DNA of 64,000 nucleotides from Rhizobacter sp. AJA081-3 (GTDB lineage Bacteria; Pseudomonadota; Gammaproteobacteria; Burkholderiales; Burkholderiaceae_C): positions 1,550,001 through 1,614,000 of the forward strand of contig NZ_CP059067.1 in the NCBI RefSeq assembly GCF_017795745.1, in the 5' to 3' direction. The position numbers and the translations under genes are program-made. Positions within the stretch are counted from its first letter, which is position 1. Each line of letters begins with the position of its first letter. The notes beneath the pieces are model-generated. The model worked only from the letters and a program-made list of their open reading frames with translations, ran no database searches and was not told the origin of the DNA. Positions 36,615-45,287 of this stretch are shown here, piece after piece.

Positions 36615-38684
36615 ATGACGAGCGCCGACAGCAACCCGCTGCTGCAGCCCTGGGACACCCCCTACGGCCTGCCCCCTTTCGACCGCATCCGCGCCGAGCA
36701 TTTCCCGCCGGCTTTCGGGGCGGCGCGCGCGGCCCACCTGGCCGAGATCGAGGCGATCGCCGCGCAAGCGGACGCTCCCACGTTCGAAAACACCATTGCC
36801 GCGCTGGACCGCAGCGGCCGCGCCTACTACCGCGTCGAGGGCGTGTTCCACAACCTCGCGGCGAGCGAGACCTCGCCGGCGCTGCAGCAGGTCGAGCGCG
36901 AACTCGCTCCCCAGCTGGCCGCGCACAGCAACGCGATCTACATGCACCGCGGCCTGTTCGCACGCATCGATGCGCTGCATGCGCGCCGCGAGGAACTCGG
37001 CCTGACGCCCGAGCAGCGCCGGCTACTGGACCGCTTTCATTTCGACTTCGTCCGATCCGGCGCGCGCATCGCCGGCGCGGCACAGCAGCGCTATGGGCAG
37101 GTGATGGAGCGCCTGGCCGAACTGACGACGCGCTTCGGCCAGAACGTGCTGGCCGACGAATCGGCCTACCGGCTGGTGCTGCGCGACGAATCCGAGCTCG
37201 CCGGCCTGCCCGATTTCGTGCGCGCCGCGGCGCGACAGGCCGCGCTCGATCGTGGTGTGCCCGACGCGCACGTGATCACGCTGTCGCGCTCCCTGATCGT
37301 GCCCTTCCTGACCTTCTCGGACCGGCGTGATCTGCGCGAGCAGGCCTGGCGCGCCTGGACCAGCCGCGGCGAGCACGATGGCGCCACCGACAACCGCCCG
37401 GTGGCCCGCGAGATCCTGGCGCTGCGCAACGAGCAGGCGCGTGCGCATGGCTACGCGAGCTACGCCGACTACGCGCTGGCCGACACCATGGCCGGCACGC
37501 AGGCCGCCGTCAGCCAGCTGCTGCAGCAGGTGTGGACGCGCGCCCAGGCCCGCGTCGAAGACGAGCGCAGCGCGCTGCAGGCGCTGGTGCTGTCGCGTGG
37601 CGAGTCGCTGCAGGTCGATGCCTGGGACTGGCGCTACTACGCCGAGAAGGTGCGCGCGCTGCGCTACGACCTCGACGAGTCGGTGGTCAAGGCCTACTTC
37701 CCGCTCGACCGCATGGTCGAGGCAGTGTTCGATTGCGCGAACCGCCTGTTCGGCCTGAGCTTCGTGGCGCGGCCCGAGATCCGCGCCTACCACCCGGACG
37801 TGAAGGTCTACGAGGTGCGCGGCCGCGACGGCACGCAGATCGGCGTGTTCCTGCACGACAACTTCGCGCGGCCGAGCAAGCGCAGCGGCGCCTGGATGAG
37901 CAACTACCGCCAGCAGTCGCGCAACACCGCCGGCGGCAGCGCAGTGACGCCGATCGTCGTCAACAACAACAACTTCGCAAAGGGCGCGCCCGGCGAGCCC
38001 ACGCTGCTGAGCTTCGACGATGCGCGCACGCTGTTCCACGAGTTCGGCCACGGCCTGCACGGCCTGCTGTCCAGCGTGACCTACGAGCGCCTGTCGGGCA
38101 CCAACGTGCTGCGCGATTTCGTCGAGCTGCCGTCGCAGCTGTTCGAGCACTGGCTGACCGAGCCGGAGGTGCTGAAGAAGCACGCGCGCCACCACCGCAC
38201 CGGCGAGGCGATTCCCGACGCACTGGTGTCCAAGCTGCATGCGGCGCGGCGCTTCAACCAGGGCTATGAGACGGTGCGCTACACCGCCTCGGCGCTGCTC
38301 GACATGGCGGTGCACGCGCAGACCTCGCACGACGGCGTCGACATCGGCGAGTTCGAAGGAGCAGAACTTCAGCGCATGGGCCTGCCGGCGGGCGTGGGCC
38401 TGAACCACCGGCTGCCGCACTTCCAGCACCTGTTCTCGGGCTCCAGCTACGCAGCCGGCTACTACGTCTACCTGTGGGCGGAGGTGCTCGATGCCGACGG
38501 CTTCGATGCCTTCGCCGAGGCCGGCAATCCCTTCGACCCGGCCGTGGCGCAGCGGCTGCAGCAGTTCATCTACTCGGCCGGCGATTCGCTGGAGCCCCGA
38601 GCGGCCTACCGTGCCTTCCGTGGCCGCGAGGCGACGGTGGAGCCGATGCTGCGCAAGAAGGGGCTGGTGCCCGAAGGCGCCTGA
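36615..38684 (+). CDS. dcp: M3 family metallopeptidase, Dcp-type peptidyl-dipeptidase
   Basis: The 689-residue zinc peptidase has H475-E-F-G-H479 (L-F-H-E-F-G-H-G-L-H) with the third ligand Glu downstream in the F-V-E-L-P-S-Q region. S-G-T-N-V-L-R-D-F-V-E-L-P-S-Q-L-F-E-H-W is the pattern of peptidyl-dipeptidase Dcp and oligopeptidase A. I favour Dcp because of the N-terminal N-P-L-L-Q-P-W-D-T-P-Y-G-L-P-P-F. No signal peptide is present, so it is cytoplasmic and degrades short peptides. The start region has an unusual hairpin. Confidence 0.85.
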   Translation: MTSADSNPLLQPWDTPYGLPPFDRIRAEHFPPAFGAARAAHLAEIEAIAAQADAPTFENTIAALDRSGRAYYRVEGVFHNLAASETSPALQQVERELAPQLAAHSNAIYMHRGLFARIDALHARREELGLTPEQRRLLDRFHFDFVRSGARIAGAAQQRYGQVMERLAELTTRFGQNVLADESAYRLVLRDESELAGLPDFVRAAARQAALDRGVPDAHVITLSRSLIVPFLTFSDRRDLREQAWRAWTSRGEHDGATDNRPVAREILALRNEQARAHGYASYADYALADTMAGTQAAVSQLLQQVWTRAQARVEDERSALQALVLSRGESLQVDAWDWRYYAEKVRALRYDLDESVVKAYFPLDRMVEAVFDCANRLFGLSFVARPEIRAYHPDVKVYEVRGRDGTQIGVFLHDNFARPSKRSGAWMSNYRQQSRNTAGGSAVTPIVVNNNNFAKGAPGEPTLLSFDDARTLFHEFGHGLHGLLSSVTYERLSGTNVLRDFVELPSQLFEHWLTEPEVLKKHARHHRTGEAIPDALVSKLHAARRFNQGYETVRYTASALLDMAVHAQTSHDGVDIGEFEGAELQRMGLPAGVGLNHRLPHFQHLFSGSSYAAGYYVYLWAEVLDADGFDAFAEAGNPFDPAVAQRLQQFIYSAGDSLEPRAAYRAFRGREATVEPMLRKKGLVPEGA

Positions 38685-38701
38685 CCGCGGGCCCGCTGCG
38701 C

Positions 38702-41700
38702 TCAGCGCGCGAGCGTGCCCGTGCTCTGCGGAAAGCGCGCCTCGAGCGCACCGAGGAATTGCTTGAAGTCGATCGGCTTGGTCCAGTAGTCGGCGAAGCC
38801 GGCCTGCAGCGCGCGCTCGATGTCCTCGGGCATCGCGTTGGCCGACAGCGCCACGCAGGGGATCTGCGCCGTCTGGGGCTGCGAGCGCAGGCGACGCAGC
38901 ACCTCGAAGCCGTCGAAGTCGGGCAACTGCATGTCCACCAGCACCAGGTCGGGCTGCAACAACGCGGCGCGCGCCACGCCCGCCGTGCCGGTCGTCTCGC
39001 TGGCGATGTCCAGCCCGGACAGGCCGCGCACCAGCTCCTCGACGAGCATGACGTTCACCGGGTTGTCCTCGATGTAGAGGATCTGGCCTCGCTGGCCCTG
39101 CAATCGCATCGGCGCGCTGTGCTCATCGTCGACCGACTGCCCGCTGCCCATGCCGGGCTCGGCGCCGGGCAGTGTGACTTCGAAATGGCTGCCCAGACCG
39201 GGCGTGCTGCGCACCTCGATGCGACCGCCCATGCCGTTGACCAGGGCGTTCACGATCGTCATGCCGATGCCCGTGCCTTCGATGCCGTCGCGCTCGGCGC
39301 CCAGGCGATTGAAGGGCTCGAACAGCCGATCGAGCTGCGCCGCGCTCATGCCGCGGCCGGTGTCGCTGACGGTCAGCCGAACCTCGTCGCCATGCGCACC
39401 CGCCGAGATGCGCACTTCGCCGCCGGGCCGGTTGTACTTGATGCCGTTGGTGAGCAGGTTCACCAGCACCTGCAGTGTTCGAGTGCGATCGGCGTGGGCC
39501 ACGCCGTCGACCTCGCCCGGCAGCAGCCGCACGCCCTGGCGCTGCGCCAGCGCGGCCACGAGCGGGATGGCCTGCCCGACCAGCCCGGCCAGTTCGACCG
39601 GCCGCGGATCGAGCCGCAGGCTGCCGGACTCGAGGCTGGACAGGTCGAGCACGCCGTCGATCAGCGTCAGCAGGTGCTCGCCGGCCGAACGGATGTGGCC
39701 GAGCTTGGCGCTGCGCGCCGGGTCTGGTTCCTCGACCTGCAGCAGCTGCGTGAAGCCGAGCACGGCATTCAGCGGCGTGCGCAGTTCATGGCTCATGCGT
39801 GCGAGGAACTGCGACTTGGCCTGGCTGGCCCGTTCGGCCACGGCCGTCTGCTGGCGCGCAGCCTCCGCTTCCTTCGCGTCGGTCACGTCCCAGTTGACGC
39901 CGATGCGCCGCAAGGTTCGGCCCTGGTCGTCGGTGACGGCGATCGAGCGCGAGGCCAGCCAGCGCACGCTGCCATCGGGCAGCAGCACGCGGAACTCGTA
40001 GCGCAGCGGCCAGCGGTCGCGCATCGCCTGCGCAGAGGCGTCGACGTTGCGCTCGCGATCGTCAGGGTGAAGCAGGGCCAGCCGCTCGACGCGCTGCGGC
40101 GGGTGCTGGCGCGGGGCCAGGCCGCGCAGACGGAACATCTGTTCGTCCCAGCGCTCGGCCTGCGTCTCGAAGTCGACCTCCCAGGTGCCGATGCCGGCGC
40201 TGCGCGCAGCCAGCGCGGCGCGCTGATCGGCGCTGCGCAGGGCCTGCTCGGCCAGGCGGCGGTCGGTGATGTCCAGCGTCACGCCGAAGATCATGGTCTT
40301 GCCGTTCCAGTTGCGGTGGCGCGCGCGATTGACCAGCCAGCGCACCTCGCCGCCCGGCCGGACGATCCGGTACTCGTGCTCGACGGTGGCGTCGGGCGAA
40401 GCCAGCAGCTCGTTGCGGGCCGTGCGCATGCGCAGGCGATCGTCGGGATGGATGATCTCCTCGACCCACTGCGTGCGGCTCGGCGTGCCGCGCTCCGGCG
40501 GCCAGCCGCTGAGCTCGAACATCTGCGGGTTCCATTCGCCCGACTCGGTCTCGGGGTCGCGGCTCCAGATGCCCAGGCCGGCCGCGCCCGTGGCGATCTC
40601 CAGACGCAGCGCAAGCTCGCTGGCCTCTCGCTGTCGCTCCACCTGCTCGGTGAGATCCAGTGCCACGCCGAGAAAGGCCAGCGGCTTGCCGTCCGGGGCA
40701 CGTTGCACGACGCGGCGCGTCAGCACATGGCGCCAGCTGCCGTCGCTGCGCCGGTATCGTGCCTGCATGTCGGTAGGTCGGTCGGAGGCGAGGGCACGCT
40801 GAGCCGATGCCAGCACCTCGGGCAGGTCATCCGGGTGGATGTAGGAGCGAACCTCCTCGATCGACAGCCCGTCGGGCCGAGCTGGGATGCCCAGCACCGC
40901 GTAGGCACGATCGTTGTAGTGCATGCGGTTGGAGAGCAGGTCGTGGCGCCAGATGCCGATATCGGCGAGTTCGACGGCAAGCCGCAGTTGCGCGCTGGCG
41001 TCGCCCAGCGATCGGGCCAGATCGTAGATCTGGGTGTCGTCCATCATGACGCCAACGACACGCTCGGCGCTTCCGTCCGATGCGGCCTTCACCTCCCATT
41101 GCGAATGGATGCGGCGCACCGAGCCGTCCGGCCGCAGCACGCGGTAATGCTGCGCATAGCGCCCCGGCGCCGCCATCGATTGGCCGTAGGTGCCGGTGAA
41201 GTGGTCCTCCGGATGGATGCGGCGCGTGGCCTCCTCGAGGCTCGGCGTGCCTTGCGCCGGATCGAGTCCCCAGAAGGCGAACACGTGGCGGTCCCAGTGG
41301 CCGCGCCCGGTGGCGACGTCTCGCTCCCACAGGCCGAGGCGGCCGAACTCCTGGGCGATGTCGAGCTGTTCGCGAAGCCGGGCCGCTTCGGCGGCTTGCG
41401 TGCGGCGCTCGCCGACATCCTCGAGCACCCAGGCCAGGCCCTCGTCGGTGCGGCGTGCCTGGACGCGGAACCAGCCCCCCTGCAGATGCAGCTCGGTGCT
41501 CGTGAATCCTTCGGCACCGAGCGCGCCGGCCATCGCGCCGGTGGGGTCGAGCGAGGTGATGCGATCGCCCTCGCGAACGTCGAAACGTTCGCGAAACGCC
41601 GCGTTGCACGCGAGCAAGCGTCCGTCGGCGGACGACAGGGCGAGCAGGTCGCGTGACAGCTCGAGCCAGGCCGCGAGCAGCTGCGGACCGGGGGAAACCG

Positions 41701-41710
41701 ACGCAGTCAT
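38702..41710 (-). CDS. Hybrid sensor histidine kinase with five PAS domains and receiver
   Basis: The 1002-residue protein has an N-terminal PAS (about 10-115) and four PAS/PAC units of about 130 residues. Each opens with a G-I-x-x-W or G-L-W-x-R-D motif and contains I-H-P-D-D or equivalent; the last two are L-G-I-W-S-R-D and I-G-T-W-E-V-D. HisKA has H641 in M-S-H-E-L-R-T-P-L-N, then comes an HATPase with N box and G-T-G-I-G-M. The receiver has the Asp near 926 (L-V-D-M-Q-L-P) and Lys in W-T-K-P-I-D. No transmembrane helix is seen. It is unlinked to a response regulator. The PAS core chemistry (haem, flavin or other) cannot be read here. Confidence 0.92.
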   Translation of the reverse strand: MTASVSPGPQLLAAWLELSRDLLALSSADGRLLACNAAFRERFDVREGDRITSLDPTGAMAGALGAEGFTSTELHLQGGWFRVQARRTDEGLAWVLEDVGERRTQAAEAARLREQLDIAQEFGRLGLWERDVATGRGHWDRHVFAFWGLDPAQGTPSLEEATRRIHPEDHFTGTYGQSMAAPGRYAQHYRVLRPDGSVRRIHSQWEVKAASDGSAERVVGVMMDDTQIYDLARSLGDASAQLRLAVELADIGIWRHDLLSNRMHYNDRAYAVLGIPARPDGLSIEEVRSYIHPDDLPEVLASAQRALASDRPTDMQARYRRSDGSWRHVLTRRVVQRAPDGKPLAFLGVALDLTEQVERQREASELALRLEIATGAAGLGIWSRDPETESGEWNPQMFELSGWPPERGTPSRTQWVEEIIHPDDRLRMRTARNELLASPDATVEHEYRIVRPGGEVRWLVNRARHRNWNGKTMIFGVTLDITDRRLAEQALRSADQRAALAARSAGIGTWEVDFETQAERWDEQMFRLRGLAPRQHPPQRVERLALLHPDDRERNVDASAQAMRDRWPLRYEFRVLLPDGSVRWLASRSIAVTDDQGRTLRRIGVNWDVTDAKEAEAARQQTAVAERASQAKSQFLARMSHELRTPLNAVLGFTQLLQVEEPDPARSAKLGHIRSAGEHLLTLIDGVLDLSSLESGSLRLDPRPVELAGLVGQAIPLVAALAQRQGVRLLPGEVDGVAHADRTRTLQVLVNLLTNGIKYNRPGGEVRISAGAHGDEVRLTVSDTGRGMSAAQLDRLFEPFNRLGAERDGIEGTGIGMTIVNALVNGMGGRIEVRSTPGLGSHFEVTLPGAEPGMGSGQSVDDEHSAPMRLQGQRGQILYIEDNPVNVMLVEELVRGLSGLDIASETTGTAGVARAALLQPDLVLVDMQLPDFDGFEVLRRLRSQPQTAQIPCVALSANAMPEDIERALQAGFADYWTKPIDFKQFLGALEARFPQSTGTLAR

Positions 41711-41820
41711 GGGCCGTCTCGAACGATGAGCGAAGAAGATGATGCCGTGCTGCCGCGATTCACGCGGCGAGTCTACGACGCGGGACAGCGATGCAGCGGG
41801 CGCCGAACGCGAACTCCGAC

Positions 41821-42858
41821 CTACTCTGCGGCGACCTGCAGCACCAGCTTGCCGAAGTTCTGCCCGTTGAACAGTTTCAGCAACGTGGCCGGGAAACTGG
41901 CCAGGCCTTCGACCACGTCTTCCTTGCTCTTCATGCGGCCATCCTTCAGGTAGCCGGCCATCTCGGCCACGGCGAGGGCGTAGCGATCGGCGTAGTCGAA
42001 CACGACGATGCCTTCCATGCGCGCGCGATTGACCAGCAGCGAGAGGTAGTTCTTCGGGCCTTGCACCGGCGTCGTGTTGTTGTACTGGCTGATGGCGCCG
42101 CAGATGACGATGCGTGCCTTCCGGTTGATGCGCGCCAGCACGTGGTCGAGGATGTCGCCGCCGACGTTGTCGAAGTAGATGTCCACGCCGTCCGGGCAGT
42201 GCTGCTTGAGGCCGTCGCGGACGCTGCCGGACTTGTAGTCGATGCAGGCGTCGAAGCCGAGCTCGTCGACCACCCAGCGGCACTTGTCCGGACCGCCGGC
42301 GATGCCTACGACGCGGCAGCCCTTGATCTTCGCGAGCTGGCCCACGGTCTGGCCCACGGCACCGGCCGCGCCGGAGACGACGACCGTCTCACCTGCTTTC
42401 GGCTGGCCCACGTCCATCAGGCCGAAGTAGCCGGTCATGCCGGGCATGCCCAGCACGTTGAGCCACTGCGTGTCGGTACCCAGGCGCGGGTCGATCTTCA
42501 CGATGCCGCTGCGCTTGATCTCGCCAGCCGGGATCAGGCAATACCCCTGCACGCCCAGTCCGGCGCTGACACGGTCGCCCACCGCGAAAGCCGGGTTCTT
42601 CGATGCGACCACCACCCCGATGCCGCCGGCGCGCATTACCTCGCCGATGCCCACCGGCGGGATGTAGCTCTTGCCTTCGTTCATCCAGCCGCGCATGGCG
42701 GGGTCGAGCGACAGCGACAGGGTGCGCACGAGCACGCCGCCATCGCCGGGCAGCGCCACCGGCTCGCTGGTGAACTTCCAGTCGCTGTCCTTGGGCAGGC
42801 CCACCGGGCGGGCGGCCAGGCGGATCTGTTGGTTCACGGTGGTGGCGAGGTCCTGCAT
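41821..42858 (-). CDS. NADP-dependent oxidoreductase, zinc-independent MDR family
   Basis: The 345-residue protein resembles prostaglandin/leukotriene reductase-like and curcumin reductase enzymes. Its nucleotide-binding motif reads S-G-A-A-G-A-V-G-Q near residue 160, and a late Y-N-N-T segment near 262 belongs to the active-site region. It likely reduces alpha,beta-unsaturated ketones or aldehydes with NADPH. The ATG at 42858 was chosen over the in-frame GTG three codons upstream because GGAG lies eight bases before it. A terminator (42950-42978) separates it from the upstream cold-shock gene, so it has its own promoter. Confidence 0.9.
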   Translation of the reverse strand: MQDLATTVNQQIRLAARPVGLPKDSDWKFTSEPVALPGDGGVLVRTLSLSLDPAMRGWMNEGKSYIPPVGIGEVMRAGGIGVVVASKNPAFAVGDRVSAGLGVQGYCLIPAGEIKRSGIVKIDPRLGTDTQWLNVLGMPGMTGYFGLMDVGQPKAGETVVVSGAAGAVGQTVGQLAKIKGCRVVGIAGGPDKCRWVVDELGFDACIDYKSGSVRDGLKQHCPDGVDIYFDNVGGDILDHVLARINRKARIVICGAISQYNNTTPVQGPKNYLSLLVNRARMEGIVVFDYADRYALAVAEMAGYLKDGRMKSKEDVVEGLASFPATLLKLFNGQNFGKLVLQVAAE

Positions 42859-42949
42859 GGGGTTCACTCCTGACGAAGAGCGCGGATGTTAGGTGTGCGC
42901 TGCGGGCCGCGGCGTCGCCTGGGTGACGCCTCGCGGGATTGTGCGGACG

Positions 42950-42978
42950 AAAAAAAACCGCGGTCGGAGCCGCGGCTT
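42950..42978 (-). terminator. Rho-independent terminator of the cold-shock gene
   Basis: Read on the minus strand, CCGCGG (42975-42970) pairs with CCGCGG (42963-42958) across a six-base loop and is followed by eight T residues (42957-42950). A further G-C-rich flank extends the stem. It lies 26-54 bases after the csp stop and is the clearest terminator in the window. Confidence 0.85.
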
Positions 42979-43003
42979 TCTTTCGCGGGCCGAAGCCCTG
43001 CGG

Positions 43004-43213
43004 TCACAGCGGGCGGATGTTCGCCGCTTGCAGGCCCTTCTGGCCTTGCTTGACTTCGAACTCGACGCGTTGGTTCTCGGCCAGGGTCTTGAAACCATTG
43101 CCTTGAATGTCGCGGAAGTGGGCGAACAGGTCGGCACCGCCAGCGTCTTGCGCAATGAAGCCATAGCCCTTGGCTTCGTTGAACCACTTCACGGTACCGG
43201 TTTGGGTCGTCAT
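43004..43213 (-). CDS. Cold-shock domain protein (CspA family)
   Basis: The 69-residue OB-fold protein has RNP1 K-G-Y-G-F-I (about residues 16-21) and RNP2 L-F-A-H-F (about 29-33). It binds single-stranded RNA and DNA as an RNA chaperone. The RNP2 variant with A-H-F instead of V-H-F occurs in many betaproteobacterial Csps. The ATG at 43213 follows TAGGAA (43230-43225 on the minus strand). The leader before it is AT-rich for this genome, fitting cold-inducible messages. A strong terminator follows it. Confidence 0.95.
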   Translation of the reverse strand: MTTQTGTVKWFNEAKGYGFIAQDAGGADLFAHFRDIQGNGFKTLAENQRVEFEVKQGQKGLQAANIRPL

Positions 43214-43565
43214 GGACGTATTCCTATCTATCAATCAAAAATGAAGAACATAAAGCACGGCAGTGCCGGCGCACGCAGCACACTCAAGCGACGAGAAGGG
43301 GATTTCTAGCGATGCCGACTGCGTGGGACGCAGTGGAAGGATGGAGATCACGAACAATCGAGACTTGCGTATAACTGTGTCCTGTAATGTACACGACACG
43401 ACAGAGGCCGTGTGGACTGATCGTGACCTGCGCCACGAATGCGCGTGCGGCATGGTCACCAACTGTGCGGCGGTCACATCACGAAGGACTTTGCGGTCGT
43501 CGCTGTGGGATGCTTCCGGATTGGAGGCGGGAAGGCCCGCCACACTTCCGGAAAGAGATCTCACC
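43214..43565. other. Divergent intergenic region, 352 bases, lower GC
   Basis: It carries the leaders and promoters of the csp gene (leftward) and the secreted His/Gly protein (rightward). An AT-rich stretch at 43361-43400 includes TATAAC (43370-43375) and overlaps the 23-bp inverted repeat listed separately. GGCGGG-AAGG-CCCGCC (43526-43541) is a small stem in the rightward leader. No gene is seen. Confidence 0.6.
43377..43399. promoter_or_regulatory. 23-bp inverted repeat, candidate operator
   Basis: GTGTCCTGTA and TACACGACAC are inverted copies with nine of ten matches around a three-base centre ATG. The inner core is a perfect TGTA-N3-TACA. It sits midway (about 165 bases) between the divergent csp and secreted-protein starts, next to a TATAAC box. 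Confidence 0.45.
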
Positions 43566-43940
43566 ATGATGTTCAAGAGCCTGATCACCGTGGCTGCGCT
43601 GTCGCTGGCCAGCCTGCATGCCGCCGCCGGCGAACCGACCATCCATGTCAGCGTAGGGGGCGAGATCAGCCCCGGCGTGTACGGTCGCGTCGACTTCGGC
43701 AACGCGCCGCCGCCGCCGGTGCTGTACCCACAGCCGGTGGTGATCGTGCGACAGCCGCGACCCGTGGTCGTCCAGCCGGTGTACCTGCATGTGCCGCCGG
43801 GGCATGCGAAGAACTGGTCCAGGCACTGCCATCGCTACGATGCCTGCGCGCGGCCGGTGTATTTCGTGAAGTCCGGCGAGTACGAGCCGCGGCGTGGCCA
43901 TGGCAAAGGCCATGGCAAGGGCCGCGGCCACGACGACTGA
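43566..43940 (+). CDS. Hypothetical secreted protein with His/Gly/Lys-rich tail
   Basis: The 124-residue product has a signal peptide (residues 1-21, ending H-A-A-A). A Pro/Val-rich middle (about 48-78) is followed by H-V-P-P-G-H-A-K-N-W-S-R-H-C with a second Cys in Y-D-A-C. The C-terminus repeats G-H-G-K. I recall similar Burkholderiales proteins with a P-P-G-H-x-K-x-W core but no function for them. The His-rich tail could bind metal (inference). Two ATGs open the frame; 43566 follows a GGAAAGAG leader. A divergent cold-shock gene and a palindrome lie upstream. Confidence 0.7.
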   Translation: MMFKSLITVAALSLASLHAAAGEPTIHVSVGGEISPGVYGRVDFGNAPPPPVLYPQPVVIVRQPRPVVVQPVYLHVPPGHAKNWSRHCHRYDACARPVYFVKSGEYEPRRGHGKGHGKGRGHDD

Positions 43941-44011
43941 GGGCACATCCGTCCCCGCATGTCGTCGTCGGATGTGCCAAGCTCGGGGCCCCAGCGGCCC
44001 CGTCTTCATTC

Positions 44012-45013
44012 ATGCGCCTGTCCGTCCTCGACCAATCCATCGCCCTCGAAGGCCAGGGCCAGGACGCGGCCATCCGCGACACGTTGTCGCTGGCCGCGCA
44101 TGCCGAAGCGCTGGGCTACGCACGCTTCTGGCTGAGCGAGCACCATGGCCTGCCGAGCATCGTCGGCTCGGCCCCGGAGATCCTGATGGCGGCCATCGCT
44201 GCACGCACGCGGCGCATCCGCATCGGCAGCGCCGGCGTCATGCTTCCGCACTACAGCGCGCTGAAGGTGGCAGAACAGTTCCGCGTGCTGGAAGCGCTGG
44301 CACCCGGGCGGATCGACCTCGGCGTGGGTCGCGCCCCCGGAGGCGACATGCGCATCGCGCAGGCGCTCAACCCGAACGCCTACGGTGCGGCCGAGCACTT
44401 TCCGGAGCAGGTCCGCGACCTCCAGGCCTGGACCTCGCAGGCTTCGCACCGTGGCCTCACCGCGCATCCGCTCGGACCGCACGCACCGGAGGTCTGGATC
44501 CTGGGCAGTTCGGACTACGGCGCGCAGCTGGCCGCGCACCTTGGCCTGCCCTATGCCTTCGCCTACTTCTTCACCGACGGGCAGGGCGTCGAACGCGCGC
44601 TGGAGCTCTACCGCAGCCTGTACCGGCCGAGCGAGCGGCACCCGACGCCGCAGGCCACCATCTGCGTGTGGGCGCTGGTGGCCGAACGCGGCGACGACGC
44701 ACGCCACCACGCGATGAGCCGCGAGCACTGGCGCATGGCGCGGATGCGAGGCGAACTCGGCCCGCTGCAGGACCCGGACCGCATCGCCGAACGCGGCTTT
44801 CGCGCCGAGGACGCCGCCGCGCTGGAGGCGATGCGCGCCAAGGCCTTCGTCGGCGCCGTGGCCGAGGTGTCGGGGCGGCTTCGCGCTCTGGCCGCCGAAC
44901 TGGAGCTCGACGAACTGGTGATCAACAGCTGGTCGTTCCACAGCGAAGTGCGGCGGAACTCGTATGCGCTGCTGGCGAGAGAGTTCGGCCTCGAAGCCGA
45001 GGCGGGCGCATGA
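44012..45013 (+). CDS. LLM class flavin-dependent oxidoreductase
   Basis: The 333-residue protein is a luciferase-like monooxygenase barrel. It begins L-S-V-L-D-Q-S and has F-W-L-S-E-H-H-G-L-P near residue 40 and G-R-I-D-L-G-V-G-R-A-P-G near 105. It needs FMNH2 from a reductase and oxidises an unknown substrate. The last codons overlap the S4-domain gene (ATGA), so both are translated together. Its ATG lies 71 bases after the secreted protein's stop, so they may or may not share a transcript. Confidence 0.9.
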   Translation: MRLSVLDQSIALEGQGQDAAIRDTLSLAAHAEALGYARFWLSEHHGLPSIVGSAPEILMAAIAARTRRIRIGSAGVMLPHYSALKVAEQFRVLEALAPGRIDLGVGRAPGGDMRIAQALNPNAYGAAEHFPEQVRDLQAWTSQASHRGLTAHPLGPHAPEVWILGSSDYGAQLAAHLGLPYAFAYFFTDGQGVERALELYRSLYRPSERHPTPQATICVWALVAERGDDARHHAMSREHWRMARMRGELGPLQDPDRIAERGFRAEDAAALEAMRAKAFVGAVAEVSGRLRALAAELELDELVINSWSFHSEVRRNSYALLAREFGLEAEAGA

Positions 45014-45246
45014 ACACGATCGACTTTCTGCTGCGCGGCGAGTACATCACCCTCGATGCCCTGCTCAAGGCCACCGGCCTGGCCGGCAGCGGCGGCGCCG
45101 CCAAGGCCATGGTGGCCGACGGTCGGGTTCAGGTGGACGGCCGCGACGAGCTGCGCAAGACCTGCAAGATCCGCGCGGGCCAGGTGGTGGCGGTGACCGG
45201 CACGCGCGTGCGCGTCATGGCCGATCCCGATGCGCCGCCGCCTTGA
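45010..45246 (+). CDS. S4 domain RNA-binding protein (YbcJ-like)
   Basis: The 78-residue product is a single S4 domain: F-L-L-R-G-E-Y-I-T-L-D-A-L-L-K followed by V-A-D-G-R-V-Q-V-D-G and a C-terminal G-Q-V-V-A-V. It probably binds structured RNA. Its ATG overlaps the stop of the LLM oxidoreductase. The methionine synthase-like gene follows 41 bases later. Confidence 0.88.
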   Translation: MNTIDFLLRGEYITLDALLKATGLAGSGGAAKAMVADGRVQVDGRDELRKTCKIRAGQVVAVTGTRVRVMADPDAPPP

Positions 45247-45287
45247 AGCGGGCAGCATCGGGGTCTGACTTCACCGAGACCTCGACC

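Noticed and set aside
38474-41656. 1060-codon open frame antisense to the five-PAS kinase
   Set aside because: It overlaps a kinase with all catalytic motifs intact, is very rich in Arg, Ala and His in a way typical of antisense frames, and shows no motif.
43890-43935. Tandem GGCCATGGCAAG-type units as a mobile-element end
   Set aside because: They encode the G-H-G-K repeat in frame inside a real gene, so they are coding repeats.
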